Translations under genes and position numbers: made by a program
Part shown: positions 1 to 12,600 of the stretch, in pieces
Position numbering within the stretch: the stretch's first letter is position 1
Layout: every line of letters begins with the position of its first letter
Assembly: GCF_031877795.1 (NCBI RefSeq)
Contig: NC_133931.1
Location: forward strand, 135,818,621 to 135,882,620
Direction: 5' to 3'
DNA: 64,000 nt
Source: Strix aluco
Taxonomy: Eukaryota > Chordata > Aves > Strigiformes > Strigidae
The notes under the pieces: model-generated
Seen by the model: the letters and a program-made list of their open reading frames with translations, nothing else
Told to the model about the DNA's origin: nothing
The model's database searches: none

Positions 1-2865
1 AGAAAATGAAAATTAGTCCCTGGGAGAGGATACAATCAATGGTGTGTTAATCTAACCTTCAGCTGTTAATGATTTGCACTACTATTTCCCCTGATGCTGT
101 GGGTTCTGCTGAAATATTGTTTTAGCAGTTTCTGTCAGCTTTCCCTACCTTTTCTGCCTGAAAGGGAAAGACTGAAGTGAGTCTTAGCAACAGATTTTGC
201 ATATGCTTTTCTTTCTCCCCTTTTTTTTTTTTGACCCAGTTCTTCCACACCATGGAAGCAGAAGACAGAAGGGTAAACTGTTCTGTTTTTTTAGTTCAAG
301 CTTTTTTAGCCAGTCTCTGATTCACAACTCACAAAAGAGGCATTACACTAAGCAGTCACTATTAGAACTGTGATATTAGCATGCAATTAAATAATCAAGC
401 AAGTCTGTATTTTGCCTGCTTCTTTCACATTCAGCCAGAAAGTTAAAAGCATTACTGAACTCTTTTTTGGAAAGGACTGCTGAGGAGGGTCTTCCATTTC
501 CAGCCATGAGAGCCACACAAGTGGCCTGGAAGAGACTCCTTGTGCTGGTGTGGCAATGACTAAGTGTACCGATCCTGCAGATTGGCCTGAGCCTGTGAAG
601 TTTGTGTCCTTAAGGGTCATTTGGTTCACTCAGTTGAAACAACCTTGCAAAATAATTCTTATCCGAAAGAAAACTGCATAGCCTGCAAGCCAAATTCTGC
701 AGCAAAGTACTGAGTGCCAAAATAATAAAAGTACTCAGCACCTTGCAAAGCTGTGTTCCACACACGCAACAATAGTCTTCTTAGCAAGCATTTCTTCCAG
801 GAATAAGTGCATCTGAAGCATTTTAGTATTCTTAAAATAAAGCCAAAAGGCCTCACAAAACCATTCAAAATCACCTTACATATATCTCAGTCCCCTTGTT
901 TAACTTAAGCTATCCTAAATACTTCAGATGAAAAAAATAAGTATTTAACATGGTAAACCTGTGAAGTGTATGACTGTCTAGAAAATTTGGGTTAAGCTGA
1001 AGAGCAACATTTGAACTATTTCAGTATTAGCTGCATGGAAACTATGCCTTTATCAGGGTTGTGTGTTGGTACACACAAAACTCTAATGTATGAATAAATA
1101 TTCAATTTATTACAGCTTAAAATATAATGAAAAATTGAATGTTTCTCCTTCAAGATCATGCTCACAAGGCATATTAAAAGCAACAAAATGGTTTGAATAT
1201 GGATTGTACACTAGCTGCAAAAATAACTTCATGAAATTCTCAAATAACAGACATTATGTTTGAGTATTTCTCATGCTGAAAGCTCATGCCTCTTATTTGC
1301 AGATATAAGAAGAGTTTGGAAGAGTGTCTCTAAGTGACATTATTTATCTACAAAACTCCTTAAAAGGCTTCATCCATGATATTTACCACTGATAACTAAC
1401 ATGATCCATCACAAATTGTCTTCTCTTAATTAAAAAGGTTTTAAAAAAAAAAATCAAGTAAATGTCAAATGTTCGATAGATTACAAAGTGGGTAGTTTAC
1501 ACATTTCAGAAAATGGGTGCTACCCACCAGAAGGGATAATTTTTTGTTGCTGTGCTCTTTTAATGTATTTTATCAATAACCTGGATTGAAAGAGAAGATT
1601 TCTAGTAAAATTTGAAATTACAAAAAAACAGGGATCTAAGAAACAAAGACAACATTTAATGGATTCAGGCTATTGCAGGATGAGCAAATGTACAATCCAT
1701 GTATTTCTATGTGGCCAAATATAAGAACATACTGCCTATGAATGAGGAATGTAAGCCACAGAACCTAAAAAAATATTTGAGGATGAAGGATGGCTCAGAG
1801 GACCTGGAATATATAAAGGGAGAAACAACAAGTAGAAATAGAGAACAAATGACTTCATTATTTGGCACTGAGGTAGTAATTTCTGAACTACAGAGTGCAC
1901 TTGAGACATCAGCAGTAAGAAGGCTGAAAAACTGCAGAGGATTCAGAAAAAGGACTGTGGGAATAATTTAAAACCTTGACACCATACAGTCAAATTTAAA
2001 CAATAGAAACTTTTCTTCATGTAATGAGCAGATTATATGCAATTTGGTGGTAATCTGTAAATTCATACATGGGGAATAGAAATATAATCCCATTCTAACA
2101 GAAAAGATGTAATAAAATCTATCATCTGGAAGCTCATATCATGCAAAGGCAGATCTAAAACATGGTATTGCTTAGATGAAATGAAAGCTCCTGAAAAACA
2201 CTTAGAGCAATTTATATAAAGAATTTGCTGGATTGCCTATTACTGGATATTTAGTAATCCACAGTGGATATTTCTTTAAAACACAACTCTGTTCACCTTG
2301 AACTAGTTCAGGTAAATCTTATGGCCTTTACATTGGAGAGTAGAGTAGATGATCATGTTTGCAACAATCCTCTCAGGCATTAAAATCCACTGAAGTCAAA
2401 TGCAAGATTATGACTGAATCCAAAGAACTTTGGATCACATGCATATTCACAATTCTATCAATCTGGTTATATTTTTAAAGGCTAATGAAAATAATGGACT
2501 TGACTTGGTTTTGGTTTGTTTCCTTCTTTCTGAAGTTTAATGAAAGAAAACTCAGATTTTAACATACAGTCTAACATAAAATACAGTCAAGTCAGCTGAA
2601 GTCGCAGAATCACCAAAAGGTGACAGCCAAGATCAAATATAGATGAATATAATTGGAGCTGGAAAATATCCTGCAAGTATCATATTTAGCCTTACAGAAT
2701 AGAAAGACATTTACACTCTTTATGCAACTTCATTTTAGCAAAGTGAGATCCAGATGCCCTGTTTAATCATTTTGGGTTAGCAATAACAACTTCAATATAT
2801 ACTTCTCTTTTCTTCCTTTTTAGTGATTAAAAACAATCTAAAGCTAATATAACATGTATACTTAC
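1..2865 (-). other. AGMO: AGMO intron 2 (partial)
   Basis: This is the intron that follows AGMO coding exon 2. It opens on the minus strand with a consensus donor (GTAAGT, 2865-2860) and continues past the left edge. I looked for the next AGMO exon, which encodes the segment leading to the first histidine motifs, and did not find it here. The sequence is AT-rich and non-coding. The short open frames in it, such as the one at 1699-1971, have no recognisable domain and low-complexity codon use. A likely ancient amniote repeat fossil lies at about 2380-2440. Confidence 0.8.
2380..2440 (-). repeat. Ancient amniote repeat fossil (SINE-like)
   Basis: Read on the minus strand, the segment contains a CCAAAG...CTTTGG arrangement followed by a TTTGACTTCAGTGGA-type motif. 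This resembles a widespread old amniote repeat built around 'GATCCAAAG ... TTGACTTCAATGG' inverted motifs, of the MIR/AmnSINE-like class. The match is by memory of the motif only. The copy is short and diverged, so family assignment is uncertain. Confidence 0.35.
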
Positions 2866-2996
2866 TCTGGCAGTCGAGACAGGATACCTAAAGAAAGAGA
2901 ACTTATGCCATCATTGATCCGACCTGACAGCTTTCGCTTCTGAACCCAGCTGACAGCAAACTCCAGGCCAATAAAAGCAATGAAGAATGGAATACT
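2866..2996 (-). CDS. AGMO: AGMO coding exon 2 (first membrane segment)
   Basis: This exon encodes 43 residues plus two bases of the next codon: it begins SIPFFIAFIGLEFAVSWV and ends LGILSRLP. It matches the N-terminal part of alkylglycerol monooxygenase, whose human counterpart reads ATPFFISLMLLELVVSWIL at the same place. The hydrophobic stretch is the first predicted membrane helix, and a basic stretch (QKRKLSGR) follows it. The acceptor is TTTTTCAG after a pyrimidine-rich tract (AG at 2998-2997). The donor is GTAAGT starting at 2865. The exon starts in phase 0, agreeing with exon 1, and ends in phase 2. AGMO is a tetrahydrobiopterin-dependent ER enzyme that cleaves the ether bond of alkylglycerols and belongs to the fatty acid hydroxylase superfamily. 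The eight-histidine iron site is encoded by exons outside the window, so catalytic integrity cannot be judged here. Confidence 0.93.
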
Positions 2997-5664
2997 CTGA
3001 AAAATAGTTTGAAGAAAAGAAGTCACAACACAAATAGAATTAGATCCACCTTTCCTACCATCAGTTTATGCAGCCAGATACTTCTCAGATTGGCTGGCAC
3101 CTTACTAGCTACTACAATAAAGCTCCACATGGACTTTATGAATCAGAACCACCATGGCTACCATTTAATCCACAACACCAGCATAAATCCAGTGCGCTAA
3201 CCTTCTTCCATATTATTTTCTTTTGTATCTTCTGCACACGAATTGTTAAATGGCACCAAAACAAAACACAAAAGTCTTTCAAAATTCATATTTCTCATAT
3301 TCAAGAAAATCAGTAGGAGGAGCAACATTTGTGGACTCCTCTAACCACAAGGTAAAATAGAAATCTGCTTTTGATTTGATATGTGAATGATTTTTGAATG
3401 TGTTCAGCCACTGAATTTGGCATCCAACAATATTATCTGAAAGACACAGTAAAATGAGTTTCTTTCTATTTGGCATTTCTGTTGCCATGCTTTTTGCTGC
3501 AGGTGGCAACAGCTCTTCTGTATGCTTTTTCAGAGAACCCAGTAACTATGCAGCCCATTCCAATTTGGGGCATACAACATGTTCTCTTTCCAGACCAAGT
3601 AGCAATGATACAATGTTCCCTTTTTTCTTTTGGGTTGCACTAACTGTAAAATAATTTTACATCTTTCTGAAAGAAAAGTATAATGATGAGTGAGACTGAA
3701 ACATTTCTCCCTCGCAACACAGCTTCAGTCTAGGATTCAATTCACACTGTCCAAGATCAACTGGCAAGTCAAAAACGCACCACAGCAGCACCCAGTAGAG
3801 AAAGGTATGGCTGTGAGTAGTGGTAGGACCGGTAACATTATTGTGACAACAGCATTTTTCAGTAGTAAAGATTGTTACAGCTGTTCTCAAATTTGCATCA
3901 GCACAGGCAAGAAAAAAAGCATTGTATAACAGTAATTGGTAGAACAAACACTTTTTTTACTGACACTGGAATCCCAACAGTCCCTGTGCTTCATGGGTGG
4001 AAGGAACGACGAGGCAGTGGCAGCACATCAGCCACTGCCACCGAAATCTAGAAGGCCTGTGGCAAGGAAATAGGAAGGAGCTATTTTACTTCACCAGATC
4101 TCTGTGCACATGAATGTTCCTTCAACTGTCTCCCTCGCTCTGTAGAAAACTTTTAGGTGACCATGGAGACATTCAGACAACTCAACTCCTCCTCAGTGGT
4201 ATTAAGGCATAAAATTCCCACCATGTTTTGGAGGGTAAGAGAAACTCAAGACCAGTGAGACTTTCTGCACCATTATGGGAGGCATCACACTGCCAAACCT
4301 GCCCTGTTTGTCTTCTGCTGTCCCCTTCAAGCTACCTGCAAACACATACAGATTCACAGACTGAAACCCTGCAAACTGCACTGCTGTAGAAGAGAGGCTG
4401 CTCCTGCCTGTACGACATTTTAATGGAAGAAGCATGTTGCCTCTGCAAATGCCATTGCATTTTGGAGGGTGCTCATTTTTGTTGCCAAGTGAGATATGAT
4501 CCGGGAATTCCTACCAGGCTGGGACACTAAAGAGCCTAAGATGGATATAGACCAGATTGCTCAGTCAAAGAAGAATTGGATGATTCAAACCATGCAAGCA
4601 GCAAGAGATTTATAGCGTCTAGGAAATGTGAAAGTTCATAAACTTCAGCAGCTCAGGGTTAGGTTACAATAACAGATGAACAGAGATTAATATCAACATG
4701 GCACTTTTTAATTTAGATGCCTAACTTGCTCTTTAACAGCATTTGAAGTATCTAAAAGCCTGCTTGGGATACGCACTAACTGATGATATAAAAAACTTTG
4801 AAAGCAAAGGAAGACCTATGGATAAAGCCTAAAGAGCACCCAAGAAAACCAACATGGTAAATCTTTGGATATTTGAAATCAGTAATAAGTAAAGAAATAA
4901 ATAAAAACCAAAACCACCACAACCTTCCATTTGAAATCATTGAAACATTGTAGGAAAATATAAATACTTGTTATGCTCTAGCTGCTTAATTTCTAAGTAG
5001 ACAAGACTTTTAATGTGCTTTTTGTTAATTGATATAACTAAAGAACATATTCCTGACTTCTCAAACAAAGGTTGATGACCACAGCTGTATATTCCAGAAG
5101 AGATAAAAAGGGTCTTATTAAGAACAACTAAGAAATACTTGACCACAATATTAGGAACCAGGTCTAAGCAGAGACTACAGGCAGTTTGAAGTTATGGAAC
5201 ATCAGAAGCTGCACAGCAAATTGAATGGGCTCAGGACAAAAAAAATGGGATGCTTCATTCAGGAAATGAAAATAGTGAACAGGAAATATATGATGCCTGT
5301 ATTCTATGTGGTGATTCACCTTACCTAGTAACCTCTGAAATGGTTAAAATACTTGACTTTATACTAATATACACTAATATAACTTCTTTCCCACTGACTT
5401 CATTAAATATTTTCTTCCCACTATGAAGCTGTGAGAGAGTCAAGCATTTGACAGCACTTTTTGACTCACAAATAGGGAGTGTCATAGCAAAGAGGATAGA
5501 GAAACATTGACACAGCCTTAACCTCCTGCCCATCAAGGAGCTTGCAAAAGGAAAGATTTATGGCATACCTCTTAGTATCTAAGAAATTACAACCTCTCTC
5601 CCACACACCCACATTAAGCATTGTCCAAAGCAGATCAAAGAGATCAACTATGTCAAGACTAGTA

Positions 5665-5790
5665 TGTATTATTTATGTGACTGTAACACCTAAGAGCTAT
5701 TGTCATGGAGCAGGGTTGTACCATGTTAGATGCTATACAAACAGAAGGGAAAGGCACTCCTTGTCCCAAGCAGCCTACAGTCTAAGGATG
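5665..5790 (+). repeat. Ancient amniote interspersed repeat remnant
   Basis: The + strand shows, in order, TATTATTTATG, AACACCTAAGAGCTA, CATGTTAGATGCTATACAAAC and CTTGTCCCAAGCAGCCTACAGTCTAA. This succession (tattattt, then 'cacctagag', 'gtgctaggcactgtacaaac', 'tccctgccccaaagagcttacaatctaa') is characteristic of a very old repeat that is abundant in turtle and crocodile genomes and survives as scattered fossils in birds. The order and spacing fit, and divergence is high. I am confident that it is a repeat but not of the family name (L3/CR1-like or MIR-type). Confidence 0.6.
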
Positions 5791-6581
5791 AAATGTAAGA
5801 CAGTAGAAGGATAATGCAAATAATTCAGAAAAAAAGGAGACAGTCAGTAAGACAACAAAAAAAAGTTTCCAAGGATTGCCCCTACAAACAAAATGGCACA
5901 AAGTTAAGAAATAGCCATTGTTGGCATCACATGACAGAGACAGAAGCTGGATCCTTTTGATATCTTCTGGTCTAGACATGTTTTACTCTCTCTGTTTCCA
6001 GTTTCTTTCTCTTCACCCATCACCAATAATACTTAATGGAGGTTTGCATTAGCTTGTGGTTTACTTGAATAACTGATCCATACCTTGAAAGCTCTGAGCA
6101 CTGAATAAGAGGGGTTCCTTTATAGGTAATCAACTCTTACAGAATGCAAAGGACCATTTAAAATCAGTTGCTGCTTCATACAGTTGCAAAAAATAATATT
6201 CTAAGTTGAAACTCAGCATAAATTCATGGTTTTATTGCAAGACTTGAAAGTTTCTGTTTTCTTAAAGTCCCAGGCCCTTATAACATAAGAATCTCAACTT
6301 TCATCTAAAACTAAATGCAAAAGTTCTGTGCCTCATTATTTAGAAGTAAAGCCTAAAACATGAATTGAGCGTAAATGTGAACTTAATCTTTAGGCTGGCT
6401 CTCAAAAGCAGAGAGTAAATAGAAAAACAGTGATTATTAAATTTAAAGCTTTCATTTTGGGGCTCTTGGCAGGAGGAACACTGCGCTCTCTTCCTAAGTC
6501 TGACTCATGAAAGTCTTTACTGAGCAAAAGTGATAATATCAGAACGTAGCAAGGGGCAAAGTGAAGTTGTTCAAGAAAACT

Positions 6582-6650
6582 ATATTGGGCAATGTCCTGG
6601 TTTTGGCAAAAAGCAGCACTCCATCTGCCCATCTGTAAATTATGGGAAAA
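6582..6650 (+). repeat. Possible MIR-like SINE fragment
   Basis: The segment contains TTGGGCAATGTCC, then GCACTCCATCTGCCCATCTGTAAAT and TATGGG. These fit the 'cttgggcaagtca ... ccccatctgtaaaatggg' portion of the MIR core and 3' part. It is short and diverged, so chance similarity is possible. Confidence 0.35.
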
Positions 6651-9279
6651 TCAGAAAAACAGAGCATGCGGAGCATAATCTTATATCCACAGCAAAGAGG
6701 ATGCTCATGAAAGGACAGGGTAAGCATCGGTATACATTGTAAGCATCAGGATGTTCTGCCCTAGAGAAAGAAAATTGACTTATACTTTCCCTTCTCCTCC
6801 TAGAAATAAGGCAAAATCAAGGGTTTCAAATTCTACAGGACAAAAACTCCAGGATTTGGACCCCTTCTCCCAGAATTCTGGAGATTAGCTGGAAGGGTGA
6901 CTTTTCCCTGGGCACTGCTGCAGAGCTTTGCTACTACTCACTGGTAGCTGATTAGCTCATGTTTTAAACAGGACTTGGGGCCTTCATGTACAGCTCTGCC
7001 AATATACAGAGCATGACGCAGGGACTGTGAGCTGTCCTGCCTCTGAAATGGAAGTAATATAACCACAGCCAGAAAGTACACCACACAAGTTCTCAAAATC
7101 AGAGCTGCTTCACCCACTGCTGTCATTTGCTGCCCAGATGTAACAGTACACCTGACTTGCTCATAGGAGCTACTTCTATGAAGTGCATATATTTTGGAAA
7201 TCACCAAAGTGCTCAATTTTGCAGACCACCAAAAACATGAATATTTGAGTGAATTAGAAGGTTCTGCCACCTGCCCAATGTTGGAAAGTGCATATCCCCA
7301 CAGCTGTAGCCATGTGATCTAAGGTACTAGAAATACCCTCATCCATCTGATACGCACGAGATCACAGTGCCAAGATCTAAATGACACTTCTATATGGTGT
7401 CTCAGAAAAAAAAAAAAAAAAACAAACAAAAAACCAACCCAAAACTGTTTAGGAGACACTGATGTAATCAGTAGTTTGTTTTACACCCACATTATTGTTA
7501 CTGTCTTTTAGAGTGAATTATGTGAGCTGAGGCCTTCGTTTATTATCAGCTCCACACTAGAAATTTTTTGTTGTGTGGGGCTGAGCTCAGACATCTGCTT
7601 CTGTCTTTGTACCAATTCAAGGGGTTACCACTCATGTCACTATTAAATCTAGCCCTGCTGAATCCAGTGGATCTGCTGCTCTTGCAATTGTTCCCTACAC
7701 AGTCACCGAGAAGCTCCAGACTAGTAGGTCAAATAAACAACAGTGAAAAGCAGCTGGAGAGGGAATGTAGGTAGTTACCTTCTGCCCACAAACACATGGC
7801 CAGAAGAAGAGGTGTGAACACTGCCTAAGCTCAGACCAAAGCCATACAGTTAAGAGTTATACCACTAAAAGACTTCAGGAAAGTAGAATTGTAATGGGAA
7901 ACTTTTAGTGTATTTTTTTTTTTTTTGTGAGGTATATATTCCCTTACAAACTTATCACGATGCTCTACAACAGCAGAAGCCTGAAGGCACTTTTACAATG
8001 CAAAGAAGTATTAAGAATCCTTCCGCAAACTTTTACAGCTGTGTGTCCAGTAAAAGAAATTCCAGGTTTCACCAAGGTCTGAGCTGAATATTGCACAGGT
8101 CTACATGGGAGAAGAAAGGTCAGGCATGTTAAGGGATGCTGCTGGCAAGAAAGTGAATGATATGTGAAAGTAAATGAAACGCAGGAACAGTAAATGGGAC
8201 TGAGATATGCAACAGATAAAGCTGGAAGGAGAGATCAGGTGACTGGCAGAGACCAGGCAAAACTGTCAAGCTGTAGACAGTCTTCCTCAGTCATGACACT
8301 ACAGCTTAGTTGCAAAATGCCTCTGAGGAAAGCAGTCCATTGACCAGACGCTGCATGCACAGGCTGGGTTTGCAGCAGCTGTCTGCTTACACCACCCAAA
8401 AGGGCAATGTTTGCTGCATATTACAATTCCCAGAAAGCTGCTGTGTTGCACTGCTCTGCGCAACCCAGGACCCCCATTACAGCCCAATAGCAGCTGCTGC
8501 ACAGCAGTCCAAGCACCTGGCAGAGGAGCTAGCCAGAGCTACCAGCACCCCTATAAAGTGTGGACCTTCAGTGAAGCTGGACTGAATTTACTTTGACAAG
8601 AGCAAAATAGTGTTTATCTGCTGTCTCCATGAAAAGCTCATATCGGTTCCAGGTTCAGCAGGAGCTGGGTGCCAAGATATGTGCAATAGGTAGGACAGAA
8701 GGGAGCAAAGGTACCTCCATGGAAGCAGATAAACGGGCAGGGCAGACGGGGAGGGAGGGAGGGATATGCTGCTGCCTGCTGACAAGGGAGTTCTCACCCC
8801 TGACCTCTGTACTCTTGCCTTGGAGCTTTAGGAGATGGCACTGTCCCAACCAAATATTTGTTCTCAATTCTCTTAATCTTTATTTTTTATTTTAAACAGA
8901 AGTTTTTATTTCTCTTTCTTTGACCGAGCTCATAGCACTCACCTTAAGGGCGTAAAGCGACCTGCCTTTTTGCTTGCTTTAAGAACCATAACAGCCAAAC
9001 ACTGTATCGTTTTCTAGCTTACTCAGTTCAGTTTGCTGTCACCGACAGCAGCACTGTCAGCAGCACCGACAAGCTGAACAATGGTTAGCATCAACCCTCA
9101 GACACCTGGGGTGCTTCTCTGAAAACCTTTAGCTCCTGGTATCAGGCGGAAGCATCCGAGCCTTCATTTAAAATACATTAAAACCGACCGCACGGTTACA
9201 CAGGCAGCTTGCAGACAGACAGCCCAGGAGCGAAAGCGGTCAGAGAAAGTCAAGGTATTTAACCTTCATCTAGGTACCC

Positions 9280-9685
9280 TTTCGCGGACAGTCTCCTTGG
9301 GCCGCCTGCCGCTTCTGAAGGCGGGCGGGCAGGCGGCAGCCGCGGGGGGGCTGGGTGTGCGGCGAAGGATGCCGCGGAGGAGGGGAGGGGACTCACCTTC
9401 TCCACGTAGTCGGGCACCTCCTCCACCGTGCGGAAGGAGCTCTCGCCGGGCGGCAGCGCGTAGAAGAGGGCGCGGAGCTGCTGCCCCGGCGCGGTGGCCC
9501 GCGGGCCACCCATGGCCCGGCTGCCCACGGCCCGGCCGCAGGTGCGCGACCGGCGGGGCCGGACCGGCGGGGCGGGGCCCGCCCTCCCTCCGCGCACCGC
9601 CGCTGCGCCCGCGCCCCCTCCCGCTCCCGGGCGCGGCGCTCGGGCTTTTAACTGCGCCCCACGGCCTTACTTCGGCTCGCCGTGA
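9280..9685 (-). promoter_or_regulatory. AGMO: CpG island and AGMO promoter region
   Basis: Base composition changes abruptly from AT-rich to strongly GC-rich with frequent CpG between about 9280 and 9685, and it returns to AT-rich on both sides. The AGMO start codon lies inside. Just upstream of the gene (higher coordinates) are CCCTCCC/GCCCC-type Sp/KLF sites (about 9615-9630), a weak TATA-like GTTAAAAG on the minus strand (9652-9645) and a CGTGACGC CRE/ATF-like half site near 9681-9688. These suggest a transcription start near 9600-9650. The exact start site cannot be read from sequence. The boundaries are visual estimates. Confidence 0.75.
9397..9513 (-). CDS. AGMO: AGMO coding exon 1 (N-terminus)
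   Basis: This exon encodes the 39-residue start of alkylglycerol monooxygenase. It opens MGGPRATAPGQQLRALFYAL and ends FRTVEEVPDYVEK. The block LFY...P.E.SF.T.EEVPDYV.K is the conserved AGMO N-terminus (human LFYTMKPSETSFQTLEEVPDYVKK). The start at 9513 is chosen because it puts 15 residues ahead of LFY, close to the human length, and it has a strong Kozak context (G at -3, G at +4). An in-frame ATG at 9597 would add 28 Gly/Arg/Pro-rich residues. The extension looks like translated CpG-island sequence and is less likely. The donor is GTGAGT immediately after the Lys codon, and the exon ends in phase 0. The conserved part appears functional. The first residues are Ala/Gly-rich, as expected for an exon in a CpG island. 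Confidence 0.93.
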
Positions 9686-12600
9686 CGCTGAGGGGCTGAA
9701 GGCGGCCCTGGGGAAAACCTCAGGTTTTTTATTTCTCGTTGAATCGTCTGCTTCAGAGGTTTTCTTGGTGGGTTGGGTTTGGGGATTTTTTTTTTTTTTT
9801 TTTTTGATGTGTCATCACTTTCATGACCCACTTCTGGGAGCGAGGAGAAAGTCCTCGCACACCTACCCAGTGCATGGCCCAGTTCCCTTCTCACCTTCAA
9901 AAATCTCTAAGCGGCAGAGCTCAAGCTGTCCTTTTTTCACTTTTACACAGGTTTCCGTGCCCAAAAAAAGGTGGCTCAGGTTTTGACTTCTGCATAAAAA
10001 GCACAATTTTAGAAAATTAAAATGTTAAGGTCTTTGAGAAACAAGCTGAGGTGTGCTGGTTGGCTCCTTTGTTCAGCTGTATGGCTCAGTCCAGCACTCT
10101 TTTCATTAAAAGTTTGTGTTTTTTTAAACTTTCAGAAGGGCTTATCACGGCTCAGTTTTATGTAGCTCCAGTTAACGTGACTATACTGAAGGTAGCCTCC
10201 AAAGCCATCTATTATGCTTTCATTTGCAAAGGAATAAAAACTAGGGAAACACAAAGAAATGGTGAAAACAAATGTACGCTATACCTTTGTAGAAAATGAC
10301 TTTTAGAAATGGGAATAAGGACAGGATTCATGCATTCAGGCCTTCAGTCTGAAGCTCAGGAGCATGCATTTCCCAGTCAAATGTTTGTCAATCACACTTG
10401 AGAGGTTTGGCGTAAGTACAAATAATAAGTTTTGTGATAAAATAGATTAGCCAGAAATAAAATAACACAATGTCCCAACAACCCCTTCATCTCAAATGTT
10501 CAGTTCCACTTACAGTCTTTGCAGAAGAAATGGACTGTAAATCCTGCTGTAAAGGATCTTGCCACAATTTAAATCCTGCCAGTCATTAAATTAAAAAAAA
10601 ACACCTTCTACTTTGAATCAACCCTTAGTTTTGGGAAGGAACTATGACAGGTAATTTCAGCTGAAGTTTGTTTAGAAAAGAAAAATATGTAGAAATTTAC
10701 ATGAAAATAATTGGAGTAATGCACATTTGTGATGTTAGTATTAAACATATTGCCATTTAAACAACAGCAGGGGGGTTGGTTTAAACAATATTCTGCAGTT
10801 TGAATAATGTAACAATACTGTAATGCATGAATGTCAGAAAATTACTGGAAGTATCAATAAAAATATTTTACTTTAAGCTGAAGAAGGCACAAGTGTTTTA
10901 AAATGGCATTAATGGTGAAATAGATTTGGGAACTCTCTTAATATTTATAGTTTACACTAAGTAAAAATTTAAAATGGCATCCTAATGTTCTCAACTCCAG
11001 TGTTGCTTTACAGTAATCCAAGATCCTTCTAGAACTCTAGTTATTAACTTCTCAAATCAGAATTAATCTAAATGAAAATTCCAAATTTACTCAAAAAATC
11101 AACAGCATTCTGACTAGATCTTCATTGCAGGCAATGACATATGGTAGAAAATGTTTGCTTTTTCATTCAGATTAGCCTAAGTATTTCTATGGTGTTACTC
11201 ACATTCAAGCTCCTTGAACTCCCCTTAACCTCAGCCACACCATCCATCCCAGCAGGCCACTCTGAGACCTTCATTGCTCTGGTGCTGGTGTTCATCTTGC
11301 TCCACTATCAGCTTGCAGAGTTAAAATGACCAAAACTTAATCCCACCAAAAAAAAAATATTATCAGTTAACAGTATCTGGGGACCACTCTGGGGTGAGAA
11401 GAATGATTAGCAGGGCAAAGGAGTCTATGGCTGCACAAGGTGAGATACATTTCAGGTGCCATAGAACTACTACCTCATATCACAGCATTCTGGGAAAGAA
11501 GAAAATCCACCATTTTTTGGTGACTCTATACTTTCTTAAAAATTATTATTTTGGACCCCCATTTCAGTGTAAATTATCACCCAAGTATCAGCATACTGAA
11601 ATTCTGTTTTTCAAAATCAAAGAATTTGGACTTTATGCCTCACAGCAGAAACAAAGGGGTGTGTTTTCCAGCTTCTGTGTCCAAGGAAGAATAGATGATA
11701 GCACTACAGTAGCTACCCCTCTGGTGAGAAGAACAATTTTAAATCCTATCTGGAGCATCTATGAGTTTTAGACAAGCTTCAGAAATCTGGCTCTACAAAT
11801 GTAGCTGCTGTTGTCTATTTAAGTCTTGAAATTTAGCATGCAGTTTCCAGTGCTCACTCACTTCTTTTTTAAGAAAGGCATAGAAAATAAAGCATCCGGG
11901 AACATTGCTTTAGTGGAAATTCTAACCCTCTACCAGGCAATGCTCACTCCATTCAGTGACCTTGCAGATTTTTTTTTGCGAGAGTTGGATTTTTTTTTAT
12001 TATTATTTTTTCTGCAAAGAGTTAAATAACCTACTTTTTTTTTTTTTTCCTTTTTACAATAAAAAAATAGAAAACTAGCTATTTCCCATCCTACATTACC
12101 ATCAAAAATGCAGAAGGATGTTCTGTCTGGAGACTGGGATTCTGCTGTTGACTAGTAGATCATTCCAGTAACTAAGGCAACAAAAGCCTGTATTCTACTT
12201 AGAGGAAATTGGGGAGCTGGCCTAACATGATCTGTAGGTGGATCATATTTTGTTTTCTCTAAAGAACTCCATCCCACCCACTTCATGAACAGAGAACGCC
12301 CAGACGCTTCCTGTTTGGGTCTCTCTGAGAACTAAACCAGCACTAAATAATAAACTCATAATGGGAATTAAGGCAAGTTGAAATTGGGATGGGCAATATA
12401 GTCTGCCTTGGCAATTACTCACAGCAAACTGAATCATATCCAGAACTGAGCTGGGCTTAGTATGATTTATTTATGTTGTAGTATCTTTGAATATAGAAAC
12501 ACTTTAAATGAGTGCATTGTGGTGAGCAGATGTCAATTTTTTTGTATCACTACTCCAGGTATTCAGCACCTATATTCACGCTTGGCAATGGATGTCATTA

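Larger units (their letters stand above)
2997..9396 (-). other. AGMO: AGMO intron 1
   Basis: This 6.4 kb phase-0 intron runs between GTGAGT (donor, 9396-9391) and TTTTTCAG (acceptor ending at 2997). No additional AGMO exon was recognised. It carries an old LINE/SINE-like fossil at 5665-5790, a weaker MIR-like stretch at 6582-6650, a weak 'TTAGATGCCTAAC' amniote-repeat-like stretch near 4708-4765, an A-rich run near 7407-7425 and a G-tract cluster at 8748-8763. The 8.3-8.9 kb part is richer in GC than the rest, as expected close to a CpG promoter. Its short open frames show no domain. Confidence 0.85.

Noticed and set aside
7407..7440. A-rich run ending CAAACAAAAAACC that looks like a retroposon tail
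   Set aside because: No retroposon body, target duplication or gene-like sequence could be recognised upstream, so it is listed only as simple sequence.
8547..8560. CCCTATAAAG on the plus strand as a TATA box
   Set aside because: It lies within AGMO intron 1 on the opposite strand to the gene, and the downstream sequence shows no exon-like coding signal.
9781..9818. Poly-T run followed by TGATGTGTCATCA as a possible transposon end or AP-1 site
   Set aside because: The symmetrical motif is short, no partner end was found, and homopolymer plus palindrome is expected by chance near this promoter.
9297..9986. 229-codon plus-strand open frame across the AGMO CpG island
   Set aside because: It is Arg/Pro/Ala-rich, runs antisense over the real AGMO exon 1 and continues into a poly-T run read as Phe. 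It is a stop-poor GC artefact.
11394..11771. 125-codon plus-strand open frame in the intergenic region
   Set aside because: It has no recognisable domain, no splice-supported partners and ordinary AT-rich composition. Its length is not exceptional among chance frames in 64 kb.
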